Source: Actinacidiphila sp. DG2A-62
Lineage (GTDB): Bacteria > Actinomycetota > Actinomycetes > Streptomycetales > Streptomycetaceae
DNA: 64,000 nt
NCBI RefSeq assembly: GCF_035825295.1
Contig: NZ_JAYMGI010000002.1
Span: forward strand, 4,946,501 to 5,010,500
Direction: 5' to 3'
In this document: one piece after another, positions 44,736 to 54,450 of the stretch
How the letters are laid out: every line of letters begins with the position of its first letter
Position numbering within the stretch: position 1 is the first letter of the stretch
Notes under the pieces: model-generated
What the model was told of the DNA's origin: nothing
Database searches by the model: none
The model's input: the letters and a program-made list of their open reading frames with translations, nothing else
Program-made: the position numbers and the translations under genes

Positions 44736-45715
44736 TCACCGCTTCTCGGTGGTGGCGTAGGCCGTGGCTTGCTCCCGAACGTCAGCGGTGGCGAGCCGGG
44801 GTCGGCGAGTCGGTCGGCGGGCTGGTCCCTGGGGTGGGACCGGGACTGCTCGGGTGGTTGGGTGCCGGGTTGGCAGTGCGGCTGCGGGCCTGCGGAGGTC
44901 GGCGGCTGTCTGCGGGTTTCGGGCGGCGCGGTGGACGGCCTGCATGACGGCGGTGCGGCGCACGTCGAGCGGAGTGGGAGCCCGCGGGCCCGCAGGCGCG
45001 GGCGGGTGCACGGGAGTGAGCGTGACCAGGTGCTCGACGTCGGGGTGGATCGCGTGGCGCTCGCGGAGCACCGGTGTGGGGTCGGTCATGGCGGCTGCGG
45101 TGGCGGCGATCAGGTGGGACGGGGTGCGGGAGCTGAAGACGGCTTCCGCGCGGGTGGCCCAACCAGGGGGCCCGGCCCACAGCGTCACGGCTTCGTCGTC
45201 GCTGCTGTAGCGGCGGTTGTCGATGAGCGCGCCGGCTTGCCGGTCGGGGGCGATGATCTCGACGGTGCCGGGCTCGGCCGGGCCGCGGGTCCAGCCGACT
45301 TCGATCAGCGGATGGATGCAGTCGGCCCAGTACAGCGATCGGGCGGCCAGGAACCGGGCCTCGCCCTGAGCGGTTTCGGCGTCGGCGTAGTCGTGGGCCA
45401 GGGCGTGGGTGAGGCCGGCGACGATCTCGGCGGGTGTGACGTGGTTGAAGGTGGCGGTCCAGCGGGGTACGGAGACGGCGTCCTCGGCTGCGCTGATCTT
45501 CCACAGCTCGAAGTCGTCGCCGAACCAGCCGATGCGGATGCGTCCGTCGGGGGAGGTGACCAGGAGTTGGCAGGGGCCGTCGTCCAAGTAGTGGTGGGGC
45601 CAGTGGGCGACGGGTGCGAAGCCGGCGTCGCCGGTCCCGCTGGACCCGGCGAGTAGCGGGGGCTGACTAGGAGCGGCTGGTCGGGGTGCTGGTCGTCGGG
45701 CTGCTGGGTGCTCAT
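44736..45715 (-). pseudogene. DUF317 protein, frameshifted near its start
   Basis: About 327 codons. Start ATG 45715 (MSTQQPDDQ); a GTG at 45814 overlapping the upstream stop is an alternative. The shift is near 45652: VSPRY must be followed by LAGSSGTGDAGFAPVAHWPH, needing one added base. DUF317 blocks follow: CQLLVTSPDGRIRIGWFGDD, WTATFNHVTPAEIVAGLTHA, then a second copy VTLWAGPPGWATRAEAVFSS. DUF317 proteins are abundant on Streptomyces plasmids and integrative elements, function unknown. Confidence 0.8.
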
Positions 45716-45810
45716 GAAGACGTGCTCCGGGGGAGGTGGGGCCCGCGCGCCGTCGTGAGCGGCGCGCGGAGCAGGGATCGGCGGGACGGCGGGTCTGGGG
45801 TCCATGAGGG

Positions 45811-46640
45811 TCACCTACTGCGGGAGGGGGCGGACTGGGCGGTGACGGGTGCCGGCACCGGGGCTGCGGGGCGGGGGCGTGGCTGAACAGGCCGTTCGGG
45901 GCGGCGGGGCTACGGTGCAGCGCTGCTGCCGTGCGTATGCCGTCCGGGCGCGAGGCAGCGTGGTGGGTGCGGGTGGCTGTGTCCACCGCAGCGGCAGCGG
46001 GACGGTTCGCGGTGGGGTTGCTCCAGTGCTCGAAGGCGGCGTACACCGGGCCGAGTGCCCGGCCGGCGGAAGTGAGGGTGTAGGGGTCGCCGTGCCGGGG
46101 GCCGGTGCGGGTGACCAGGCCGTCGTTCTGCAGGCGTATCAGGCGCTGCCGGGTGTAGGGGTCGTCCAGCCCGACCGTCTCGCTGATGTGGACGAACCGC
46201 ATGGGCCCGCCGTCGAGGGCCTGGATCACGGAGGTGGTGTGGCGCAGGCTCAGCCGACGCACCGCGTCTCCGACGCGCTCGGCACCGGCCACACCGCCTG
46301 CCGGGAAGTGGAAGTGCTCGTGCGACCAATCCGTCAGTGCCTGGTGGACCGGGGCCAGTGACGTACCACGGCTGCTGAGCCGGTACGGGGCACGGAGGTC
46401 TTCGCCGCGGGTCAGCAGGCCGTCGGCGTGCATCTGGGCCAGCCGCCTGCCGACGAGCGGCTCGCTGACGAAAGGCAGTCGTCGGGCGATCTCCCGTACC
46501 CGCATCGGCTGGTGCTGCTGGGCCAGGGTCTGCACGACCCAGTTGGTCCACTTCGGTGCGATCAGGGACAACGCGTCCTCGATGCGCTGGGCGCGGGCGG
46601 CGCCGGTCCGCGAGGCACTGGGCTGGGCGAGGGTGGACAT
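45811..46640 (-). pseudogene. HxlR-like tandem winged-helix regulator, frameshifted at the end
   Basis: About 276 codons from ATG 46640. Two similar winged-helix units: ALSLIAPKWTNWVVQTLAQQ, EIARRLPFVSEPLVGRRLAQ and RRLSLRHTTSVIQALDGGPM, TVGLDDPYTRQRLIRLQNDG. This resembles a HxlR domain duplicated. The last about 20 residues shift frame near 45858; one added base gives VPAPVTAQSAPSRSR and a TGA whose GTGA overlaps the alternative DUF317 start. Without repair the frame would run into the DUF317 gene as an artificial fusion. The main domains are intact. Confidence 0.8.
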
Positions 46641-46674
46641 GAAGGACTCCAGGGGGACGGGGAAGGCTGGTGGT

Positions 46675-47220
46675 TCAGTGGGCGCCTTCGGCGCGGAGCA
46701 GCTGAAGAACGGCCCCAAGACGGCGGTTGCTGATGTGGATGCCGCGGTCACGAAGGGCCTGGCGCAGCGCGTCGCGAGTGAGGCGGGGCAGGCCGGCGGC
46801 GGCCTGGCGGGCGGCGTCCATCACCTCGTGGTCTTCGACAGCGCGGCCGGGCCGCTGGGACAACGGGAGGCGGCCGGCAGCGGGCTGGTCGAGCAGCAGT
46901 CGGACGTCCAGCAGATCCCACAACGCTTCGACCTGGGACTGCTCCTGCTGCTCCAGGCGCATGAGTTCGGCGATGTACGGGCGCAGGCGGTCATCTTGGA
47001 GGCTGCCGTCGGCGACGGCCTTCTGAACGCTGGTGCGCAGGGCGCGGTGCGTCGCGTGGCCTTGCTCGGCGGTCCGTTCCAGAACGGTCAGTCGGCGCAG
47101 CACGATCGGCAGGACGGGGTCGGCCGAGCGGTTGCGGACAACCTCGTCGCGGAGATGCTCCAGCGGGCGGCCGTACCGGTGCTCTACCAGGCGGCGGGTG
47201 TGGACAGCAGTGGTGGGCAT
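46675..47220 (-). CDS. hypothetical protein, transfer-region block
   Basis: Encodes 181 residues from ATG 47220. Helical (LRPYIAELMRLEQQEQSQVE), with a C-terminal LPRLTRDALRQALRDRGIHI and SNRRLGAVLQLLR that looks like a winged-helix. It could be a DNA-binding protein. Follows 47241-48047 by 20 bp. Confidence 0.65.
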   Translation of the reverse strand: MPTTAVHTRRLVEHRYGRPLEHLRDEVVRNRSADPVLPIVLRRLTVLERTAEQGHATHRALRTSVQKAVADGSLQDDRLRPYIAELMRLEQQEQSQVEALWDLLDVRLLLDQPAAGRLPLSQRPGRAVEDHEVMDAARQAAAGLPRLTRDALRQALRDRGIHISNRRLGAVLQLLRAEGAH

Positions 47221-47240
47221 GGCATTTTCCTTCGTTCAGG

Positions 47241-48047
47241 TCAGCGGGAGCGGGTCGGCTTCGTCTGACCAGCGGGGCCGACGGCAGGGGGTACCGCCGG
47301 CCGCGAGTTGAGGGAGTTCGGGGCGCTGCGGCTGAGAGCGGCGACGCCCTCGGCGACCTGCAGGGCTGTTTGGCCCAGCGCGGTGAGCGACAGGAGCTGC
47401 CCCTGTGAGGGCGTTGTGGTGGTGTCAAGGTCGAGCAGGCCGTCGGCGAGCATCCGCTCGACGGTCTGCGCCCAGACCGGGACGAGAATGCCGGTGCCGT
47501 CGGATAGGTAGCGGTCCTGCTCGGACAGCGCGCTCTGCTTCAACCGCAGCCCGCCGCGCTCGACGGCCCGCAACGCCTGAAGCTGCCGACCGCCGGCAAC
47601 GGCCCAGTCGTCGTTCCGACCCGGTGCCTCTTCCTCCATTCGCTCCGGTGCAAGGTCGCGCTCCTCGGCTGCCGCGTCAGTCACTTCGGGAAGCAGCCGC
47701 CGGTACCCGGCTACTGCTCGGGCCAGTTGCTGGTACGCCGTGTCCCGGCGGGCTGCGAGCAGTTCGAGCTGCGGGCCGGCGGCGCCCAGGAGTCCGTACG
47801 CACCGCGCATCTGGGGGGCTTTGCCCTGGGAGATCGGTTCGAGAGTCTCGATCGCCGCCTTCGCGGCGCGGGTGAGGTCGGCGTGCAGGTCGTCGGTCTC
47901 GTGAGCAGCGGTGGCGACGAGCCTGCCCACGATGTCCAGGGGACTGCGCAGCGGGTGGCGGTCGCTGAGTTCCCAGGGCTCGTCGACACCGAGTTCGGCT
48001 GCGACCAGGTGCGCGCCGGGCCGGACGGAGGGGTCGTGGGGGTTCAC
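47241..48047 (-). CDS. hypothetical protein, transfer-region block
   Basis: Encodes 268 residues from GTG 48047, overlapping the stop of the upstream gene (GTGA). Mostly helical. The stretch VERMLADGLLDLDTTTTPSQ followed by LLSLTALGQTALQVAEG resembles a wing-containing terminal domain. No family recognised. Confidence 0.65.
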   Translation of the reverse strand: MNPHDPSVRPGAHLVAAELGVDEPWELSDRHPLRSPLDIVGRLVATAAHETDDLHADLTRAAKAAIETLEPISQGKAPQMRGAYGLLGAAGPQLELLAARRDTAYQQLARAVAGYRRLLPEVTDAAAEERDLAPERMEEEAPGRNDDWAVAGGRQLQALRAVERGGLRLKQSALSEQDRYLSDGTGILVPVWAQTVERMLADGLLDLDTTTTPSQGQLLSLTALGQTALQVAEGVAALSRSAPNSLNSRPAVPPAVGPAGQTKPTRSR

Positions 48048-48705
48048 CGGGCCGTCTCCATCCGGGTCAGCAGGGTGCGCACCAGCGTCGGCAAACTGTC
48101 GGAGCCTTCGCCGATGCGCAGGTGGCCGTTGGCGTCACCCAGCACGTGTGCCGCGTCCTCGGCGAGGCCGCCGGCGATCTCCATGCAGGCGTCGGTGATC
48201 CGGGCCGCGGCCAGCAGTGACAGCGAGAGAAGGCGCACGTACTGGTCAGGTCGGCGGTCTCGGCGGCGGCGCGGACGGCCGCCAGCTCCAGCACGCTGAA
48301 CCCGAAGCCGGCCCGGGCCGTGCTGTCTTCTCGGGGCAGGAGCGACGCGAGGTCGGGATCGGGAGGCCCGGCGGGGATGCCGACCTGGATGCAGATGTGA
48401 TCGACGGTGTCGGTCAGCTCGGCGAGGGATTCGGTGAGCCAGCCCAGGGCGGCGGCGTAGGAGGCGAGCGCGAACAGCCCCGCGGGGGTGTCGGGCCATG
48501 CCTCGGCGAGGACGTCCTCCAGCCGGTCGTTCAGTTCGCTGACGACCGCGGGCCCGGCGGACAGTACGCCCAGGACCGGGTGCAGGTAGGAGCGAGCGGC
48601 CGGCGTGGGGTATTCGGCGCTCACGAGAGCGGAGACGCTGCACGCGGCGCCGGTGAGCAGATCGGCCAGCTCGGTGCGGGACAGCGCAGTGCGGTCGGCG
48701 GTCAT
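48044..48705 (-). pseudogene. hypothetical helical protein, frameshifted
   Basis: About 220 codons from ATG 48705 (MTADRTALSRTELADLLTGA). The frame shifts near 48247; one added G gives DQYVRLLSLSLLAAARITDA and the run to the TGA at 48044. All-helical, no recognised family. Coupled to the next gene by GTGA. Confidence 0.65.
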
Positions 48706-49182
48706 CGGGTGGTCTTCCGGGCGGTGGCCGATGTGCTGGTGCTGTACGCGGCCGGGGAGGTCGAAGAGCCGGCGGCAAGGCTCGCGGCGTGGGGGAGCGG
48801 GACCGGGCAGCGCGGATGCGGGCCGCCGTCGCCGGGTCCGGCAGTGGCGTCTGGGTTCGGCCGGTGCGGTGCTGGGCGGCGCGGTAGACCGCGTAGTCCG
48901 CGCGGGGCCGGCGGCGACCAGGTACACCTCGCGCTCGTGCTTGGAGGTGGCCGGTGCGGGCCGGAACTGCACGACGAGCCGGTGGCTGGCCCAGTCGGTT
49001 CCCACACCGAGGATGACCTTGTGGAAGCCTTCGAGCCGGCCCTGCAGGCGCTTGGCGACGCGTTCGCCGTTGACGAGGTCCTGCAGGTGCAGCAGTGCCT
49101 GGTCACGGATGGGTTCGGGCAGGTTGCGCAGGTCGGCGAGAGCGTCTGGGTGGGCGGCGAAGGCGCGCCGGGGCAGGCTCAC
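48702..49182 (-). pseudogene. RelE/ParE-like protein, frameshifted
   Basis: Start GTG 49182 overlaps the upstream stop (GTGA). The first 100 residues have the RelE/ParE-like pattern of two helices (ALADLRNLPEPIRDQALLHL, QDLVNGERVAKRLQG) and strands (FHKVILGVGTDWASHRLVVQ, HEREVYLVAAG). The frame breaks in a GGGG run at 48904-48907; one added base gives GPRADYAVYRAAQHRTG, completing the fold. The 3' end after that is uncertain. No antitoxin gene is evident next to it, so toxicity is doubtful. Confidence 0.5.
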
Positions 49183-49946
49183 AGCGACCTCCCCGGACCC
49201 GGCCGCTGGCCCGCGCTGGTGAACGGCGCGGGAAGGGCGTCGAGGCCGCATGCCGTGGCACGCGGGGCGCGGGTCGAGCGGGCGAGCGCGACGCGCCTGC
49301 GCACGCCATCGGCGTCGCGGTGGTCCTCGGGCGGCTGCGGCAGCGGGGTGTCGCGGTCCTCCAACCACTGCCGGGCGGTGCCCTCGTCGGGAAACGCGCC
49401 CTCGCGCACGGTGTAGGTGCGAGCTGCGGGGTCGACCACCGCAAGGAAGACGCGGACCGGGTTGTCGGCTGCGGCGCTGTCACGCACGAGGGTCCAGTTC
49501 TCGCACGGGGCGTCATCCCGCGTCCACGTATCGAGGACCTCGTAGCGCTGCCCGCCCTCGCGGATCGCCTGCTCCAGCCGCAGGGTCTGCTCGTCAGCCG
49601 CTTTCACGAAGTCGCCCTCGGCCAGGGCGATCTTGTCGGGCGGGCAGCCGCGCTCGATCAGCCAGGCTTGCGCGAACGGCAGACCGGCGTGGTACTCGGA
49701 TTCCAGGGTGAACGTGCCCAGACTGAAGTCGCGGGCGACCTCGATCGAGACGAGCTGCGGTGCCCCTGGCACTCCCCAGGTCGCGGACGTGTCGTGGGCG
49801 ACGACGTAACTGTGCGACCTGTGCGGAGCGGTGTGGTACGCGGCCAGTACCTTCAGGTCAGCGGCCCACAGCACGCTCTCGGTCTGTTCGGAGCCGAGAT
49901 CGGCGGGGACGAGGCCGTCCAGGGCGAGGTCGAGTTCGGCGGTCAC
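49179..49946 (-). CDS. hypothetical protein, transfer-region block
   Basis: Encodes 255 residues from GTG 49946, overlapping the DUF4913 stop. Contains ADLKVLAAYHTAPHRSHSYV, FAQAWLIERGCPPDKIALAE and VRDSAAADNPVRVFLAVVDP; alpha/beta in appearance. No family recognised. Tightly coupled on both sides. Confidence 0.7.
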   Translation of the reverse strand: MTAELDLALDGLVPADLGSEQTESVLWAADLKVLAAYHTAPHRSHSYVVAHDTSATWGVPGAPQLVSIEVARDFSLGTFTLESEYHAGLPFAQAWLIERGCPPDKIALAEGDFVKAADEQTLRLEQAIREGGQRYEVLDTWTRDDAPCENWTLVRDSAAADNPVRVFLAVVDPAARTYTVREGAFPDEGTARQWLEDRDTPLPQPPEDHRDADGVRRRVALARSTRAPRATACGLDALPAPFTSAGQRPGPGRSL

Positions 49947-50578
49947 TGGGCGCCGCCCGCCGTCGAGGGGGTTGTTGCCGCGGGCGCCGGTGTGGCGAGG
50001 ACTCGGTGGGTCGGGCGGACCGGGCTGGTGGTGCACGCGGCGAACGGCCCGTCGGGAGCGCGCAGTTGGGCCAAGGTGTGGTCGAGGTGGTCGCGGTGCC
50101 AGGTGGAGGGGCCGGCGAGTCCGGCGTCGGCGTCGGTGAGTTGCTGCCAGGCCAGCCACAGGCCGTGGAGGCGGGCGACGGCTTCCAGGTGCTCGTACCA
50201 GCGGTCGCACCAGGGGCGGGTGGTGCTGATCTCGCGGCCGTAGACCGGCAGGAGCAGGTGGTCGACCCAGTTGGCGAGCGCGGCCAGCTCGGCGGCGTAC
50301 GCATCGCCGCCGAGCGCCAGGATGAACACGCTGGGCGGACCGCTGTCCGGCGCGGCGCCGGCGTCCGCTGCGACGGGGCCAGCATCGTCGGCCGGCGCGG
50401 CAGCAGAGGCAGAAGTGTCGGGTTCGACGGCGAGGCGGTCGAGGATGACGCCGTGGTGTCGGACCTCGGCGATGGTCGCGGCGAGGGTGCTGGCGAGGTC
50501 GTCGAGGTCCTCGTCGGCGACGCGGAACGGCTCCGGCTCGGTTCCGGGTTCGGGTACGGCCGGGGTGGTTTCGGGCAT
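49943..50578 (-). CDS. DUF4913 protein
   Basis: Encodes 211 residues from ATG 50578. The C-terminal part carries the strongly conserved family block: LANWVDHLLLPVYGREISTT, RPWCDRWYEHLEAVARLHGL, WLAWQQLTDADAGLAGPSTW, HRDHLDHTLAQLRAPDGPFA. DUF4913 genes are typical of actinobacterial plasmids and conjugative elements. The middle is a low-complexity Ala/Asp linker. Confidence 0.9.
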   Translation of the reverse strand: MPETTPAVPEPGTEPEPFRVADEDLDDLASTLAATIAEVRHHGVILDRLAVEPDTSASAAAPADDAGPVAADAGAAPDSGPPSVFILALGGDAYAAELAALANWVDHLLLPVYGREISTTRPWCDRWYEHLEAVARLHGLWLAWQQLTDADAGLAGPSTWHRDHLDHTLAQLRAPDGPFAACTTSPVRPTHRVLATPAPAATTPSTAGGAQ

Positions 50579-50734
50579 GGCGCTTCCAGGAGTGGGTGAG
50601 CAGGTCGGAGGCGGTGCGCGCGGAAGCGGCGTTCTTCTGGAGACCACGGCGGTGCTCCTCGGGGAGGTCGGCATGGGGGAGAGGGTTGCGGAGGATCGGT
50701 GATTTGGCCGGTCCGGGGAAAAGCGGTAGTGCGG

Positions 50735-51932
50735 CTACGTACCGGCGCAGCGGGAGCAGCGGCGGAAGGGTGGTGCCAGCAACTGCACTGCCCCGGCAGC
50801 TTGTTGGGGGATGACGCCGTTGCCCAGCGCGGTGAGCTGGGCGGGTCGGCCGAGACCGGGCGTAGCAGTCACCCAGCCGTCGGGCAGGCCCTGCATCCAC
50901 TCGACGAAGCGCGGATGCAGCCGCCCGCCGGCATCGGTCGGCGGCGGCGCGGGACGGGTGAGCATCTCCCACCGGGCGACGGCGGCGCCGTACGGCCCCC
51001 ACCGTCCGTCAGCCCCTCCTCCTCCGGGGTCGTCCGCGCCCACAGCGGCAGGACCACCGCCGACAGCGGCGGACGCCAGCCCGCGCCCGGACGGCGCCCG
51101 GGGGTGCCGGTGTCGCTCGCCCGGGGGGTGGGCAGCAGCGAGGCCGCCGCCGAGGCGAGAGTGAGGTCGCCGTTGCCGTGCCGCTGGTTCGGCGAGCCCT
51201 TGATCCCGTCCGATGCCTTCGGAGTCCGCAGCAGCCACTCCACCTCGTCCGCCAGGTTCGGCCCGTGACCACCGTTCTTCCTCTTGCCCGGGTGCTGGGA
51301 GCCGCCGTTGCTGCCGATGTTGCTCGTCGGCGTCTTGAGGAGCCGGCTCGGCGGGCCAGGCCGTGAGGAAGACGCGTTCGCGGCGGTGGGGTGCTCCGAC
51401 GTCGCTGGCGCGCAGCACGAGCCATCGCGTGTCGTACCGGAGGTCGGCCAGGGAGCCGAGTACGGCGCCAAGTGCCCGCAGATCGTGGTCTGGCCGGTCT
51501 CCCAGACACCACGGGCAGAGTTCCACGTCACCAGCGCGACGAGCGGCGGAGCTGGTGAGGAGTCCTCGGACATTCTCGATCACCACCAGGCAAGGGCGGA
51601 GGGCCTCGACGGCACGGGCGACGTGCAGCCACAGCCCCGAGCGGGTGTCGGGCGCGAGTCCGGCGCGGCAGCCGGCGACCGAGACGTCTTTGACACGGGA
51701 AGCCCGCGGTCAGCACGCACACCCGCGGTACGTCACCCCAGTTGACCGTCGTGATGTCGCCGTAGTTGGGCACGCCGGGCCAGTGGCGGGCCAGGATGCG
51801 GGAGGCGTTCGGGTCGCTCTCGGCATGCCAGACCACGGCGCCGCCGAGCGCGGCCTGCACACCAAGATCCAGGCCGCCATAGCCGGAGCAGAGGCTCCCT
51901 ATTGCGGGCGCGGTGTTCGACGTCCCGGTCAT
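50735..51932 (-). pseudogene. C5-cytosine DNA methyltransferase, three frame changes
   Basis: About 400 codons from ATG 51932. Motif I IGSLCSGYGGLDLGVQAALG, motif IV GFPCQ, motif VI VVIENVRGLL, motif VIII PHRRERVFLTAWP, and the final motif X LGNGVIPQQAAGAVQLL are all present, but in different frames. Breaks lie near 51693 (an extra A after PCQ), 51365 and 51000. The middle segment, RTPKASDGIKGSPNQRHGNG, is typical of actinophage and plasmid Dcm-like enzymes. No cognate restriction gene is seen, so it would be a solitary methylase protecting the element. Confidence 0.82.
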
Positions 51933-52537
51933 GAGCGGCTTTTCGCATCCGTAGCCGGTGTCGTTGGAGGTGGCGCCGGGACAACTGGGACGGCACAGGC
52001 GGCGGGGGCGGCCCTTCGAGGGCCGCGAGATTGAGCCGCGCGAAGGCGTTCCTCGGTCGCGCGGCGTTTCGCCGTGTACCGCAGCCTCGCGGCCGCCTCG
52101 GTCAGGGCATCGCGGGCGGTACCCAGATACGTGGCGGTCCGGCCTCGGGCGAAGGGCGTGTTGACGTCCGGGCGGTCGTAGTCCGCCGCGAAGTGGTCGA
52201 TGAACAAGTGGGCGTCCTGTGCGGCGGCCATCTCGTTGAGCGCCCGGCCGAGGTTGCCGATGACCAACGTCAGGTCCGACGCGATGATGGCGTACCCCGC
52301 AGGGTCGGCGGGCCCGGTGGCACCCAGCGCCGTCAGTGTGCGGTTGAGCTGGGAGTCCAGACGTACCGCAAGGCTGACGACGGCCGTGAGGGCCTCGGCC
52401 AGGCGCTCCTGGGACCGGTCCGGCGTGCTGTAGGACGTCGGCATGGTGTGCAGCACGCCCGCGAAGGCGTCGGCCAGGGCTTCGAGTTCGGTGACGGAGC
52501 TGGGTGAAGACGGCTCGTGGAGGGGTGGCTGGTTCAT
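51929..52537 (-). CDS. hypothetical protein, transfer-region block
   Basis: Encodes 202 residues from ATG 52537; ATGA overlaps at both ends. Helical, with LAEALTAVVSLAVRLDSQLN and LVIGNLGRALNEMAAAQDAH, ending in a Pro/Ala-rich tail. No family recognised. Its position directly after the coupling protein suggests a role in transfer. Confidence 0.7.
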   Translation of the reverse strand: MNQPPLHEPSSPSSVTELEALADAFAGVLHTMPTSYSTPDRSQERLAEALTAVVSLAVRLDSQLNRTLTALGATGPADPAGYAIIASDLTLVIGNLGRALNEMAAAQDAHLFIDHFAADYDRPDVNTPFARGRTATYLGTARDALTEAAARLRYTAKRRATEERLRAAQSRGPRRAAPAACAVPVVPAPPPTTPATDAKSRS

Positions 52538-54365
52538 GGGCGGCTCCGGGTTGACGGGCGCACGTGCGGTGCGGGTGGGGCACCGGTGCGGCGGGCGTCG
52601 GCGGGGGCGGTTTTGGCGATGGCGCGCTTGGTGATGGCCTGGGTCGCGGCGGCTGAGGCCGGGGCGATGTGGCGGGCGGAGGGCCCCTTGAACCAGGGGC
52701 GGAGGTTCAGCATCGCGGGGCGCAGGCCGGTGGCGAAGAGGAGGGCCCTGCCTTTGGGGAGGGCGCGAATCGCGTCCGGGGGCAGGATGCGCTCGGTGCG
52801 CATGCTGACCGAGGTGGACTTGCCGGACTCGCTGGTGGACACCGAGGTGGTCGGCACCTCGTGCTCACCGATCATGCGGGAGAGCCGGTCGGCGAAGTCG
52901 GCGTCGTCGATCCCCGATCCGACGATCTTGACGGTGGCCGCGGACCACAGGGCGTCCATGCCGGTCTCGCCCCAGACGCGCTGGCCCTGCCGGTAGGACT
53001 GCAGGATCGTGATCGGGATGACGCCGCGGCTGCCCAGGTGCGAGTACAGGTCGGGCAGGTCGGAGATTTTGCAGACGTTGGCGGCTTCGTCCAGGACGCA
53101 CAGTGCGGGGTGGGTCGAGCCGGCCGCCGGAGCGCTCGGCGACGACGACGGCGGCGCGCATGACGGCGTCGGCCGCGGCGGCGATGATGGCGCTCGCGCT
53201 GCCGCCGCCGTCCTTGCTGAGCAGGTACAGCGTGTCGCGGGAGGTCGCGAAGGCCGTCGGCTTGAATTCCGGCAGATGCGGGGCGGGGGTGACCCAGGCG
53301 GCGACCTCGGGGTCCAGCAGGCAGCTGGCGTACTGCCGTGCCGTCTCGTAGATGCCGTCGCGGGTCTCGGTGGCGCCGGAGACGGTGCCCTGGAGCTGGG
53401 CGGCGACCGCGTGGTGGCCCGCGTCGGTGAGCAGGTCGACGGGGGTGCGGTCGGCCGGCGAGGCGAGCCAGGCGAGTGCGTCGGTGATCGGCCGCCGGTG
53501 TGAGGCCGCGGCGAGGAAGAGGGCGCCGAGGGTGTTGCTGGCGGCGGTGGACCAGAAGTCCGAGCCCGCCGCCTCGTCCACCGACGCGGCGACGAAGTGC
53601 CCGGCGAGGCGTTTGGCGCCGGCCAGGTCGCGGGCGTCGGCGAGGATGTCCCACCACATCTGCCGCGGGTGGTGGGCGATCTGCTGCGGGTCCAGCGTCC
53701 ACACGGTGCCGACCGCGGCGCGGGCGTCGACGGTGGCGGTGAAGGCGTCGTTGGCGGCCTTGTTGGAGGTGAGCAGCACCGGTCCGGGGGCGGCGAGGAT
53801 CGCGGGGACCGCCAGCCCGGACGTCTTGCCCGAGCGTGGCGCCATGACGGCGACCAGGACGTCCTCCCAGCTGGCGCGGACCTCGGCGCGGCCGGGGGAG
53901 AGCGTGCCGAGGAGGATGCCGCGGTCAGCGGGCGCGACCTCTTTTACGCTCCCGGCCGGCCAGGCTCGGCCGCAACTCCTGCGCCTTGGTGGTGATCTCC
54001 CGGCCGAGCAGCGGGGCCAGGTCCGCGGCGCCGGCGAGACCGGTCTTCGCGCCGCCGCGCAGACGCAGCCACAGGACACCGGTTGCCGCGAGCAGTCCGA
54101 GAGTGAGCAGGCCCGGGACGACGCGCGCTCCGACCAGCAGAGCGGTGGCGCCCAGGTGCGGCCACAGCACATCCGGGTGAAGCAGGGCGTCGCCAACCCG
54201 GAACGGCGCCCAGGAGCCTGCGCCGACAGCGGAGTTGGTGAGGTTGCCGGTGAGCCAGGCCAGCGAGCCGAAGGCGAGAACGGCACCGAGGACGCCGAAC
54301 AGCAGGTACAGGAGGGCGTCGGTTCCGGCGGTGGTGGAGGGCGGGCGGGTACGCGAAGGAGGCAT
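52534..54365 (-). pseudogene. VirD4/TraG-like coupling protein, two frameshifts
   Basis: About 610 codons from ATG 54365. Two N-terminal membrane segments (LLYLLFGVLGAVLAFGSLAW, VPGLLTLGLLAATGVLWLRL), then a P-loop ATPase: Walker A VAVMAPRSGKTSGLAVPAIL near residue 165 and, after the second break, Walker B LCVLDEAAN near 420, then DLPDLYSHLGSRGVI. Frame changes near 53940 and in a GGGG run at 53107-53110. Coupling proteins link the relaxosome to the transfer channel; with the relaxase at 36444 this supports conjugal mobility. Confidence 0.82.
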
Positions 54366-54450
54366 GGCGGGTTCCAGAAGTCTGGGGCAGCGGAACGGTC
54401 TGCGGCGGGGCAGCCGGTTCTTGAGCGCGTGGGTGCCGTCGGCGCGGGGG

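Noticed and set aside
44736-46751. 671-codon frame fusing a HxlR-like regulator and DUF317
   Set aside because: Frameshifts at about 45858 and 45652 explain it; the middle is nonsense and the natural stop and start are visible in other frames.
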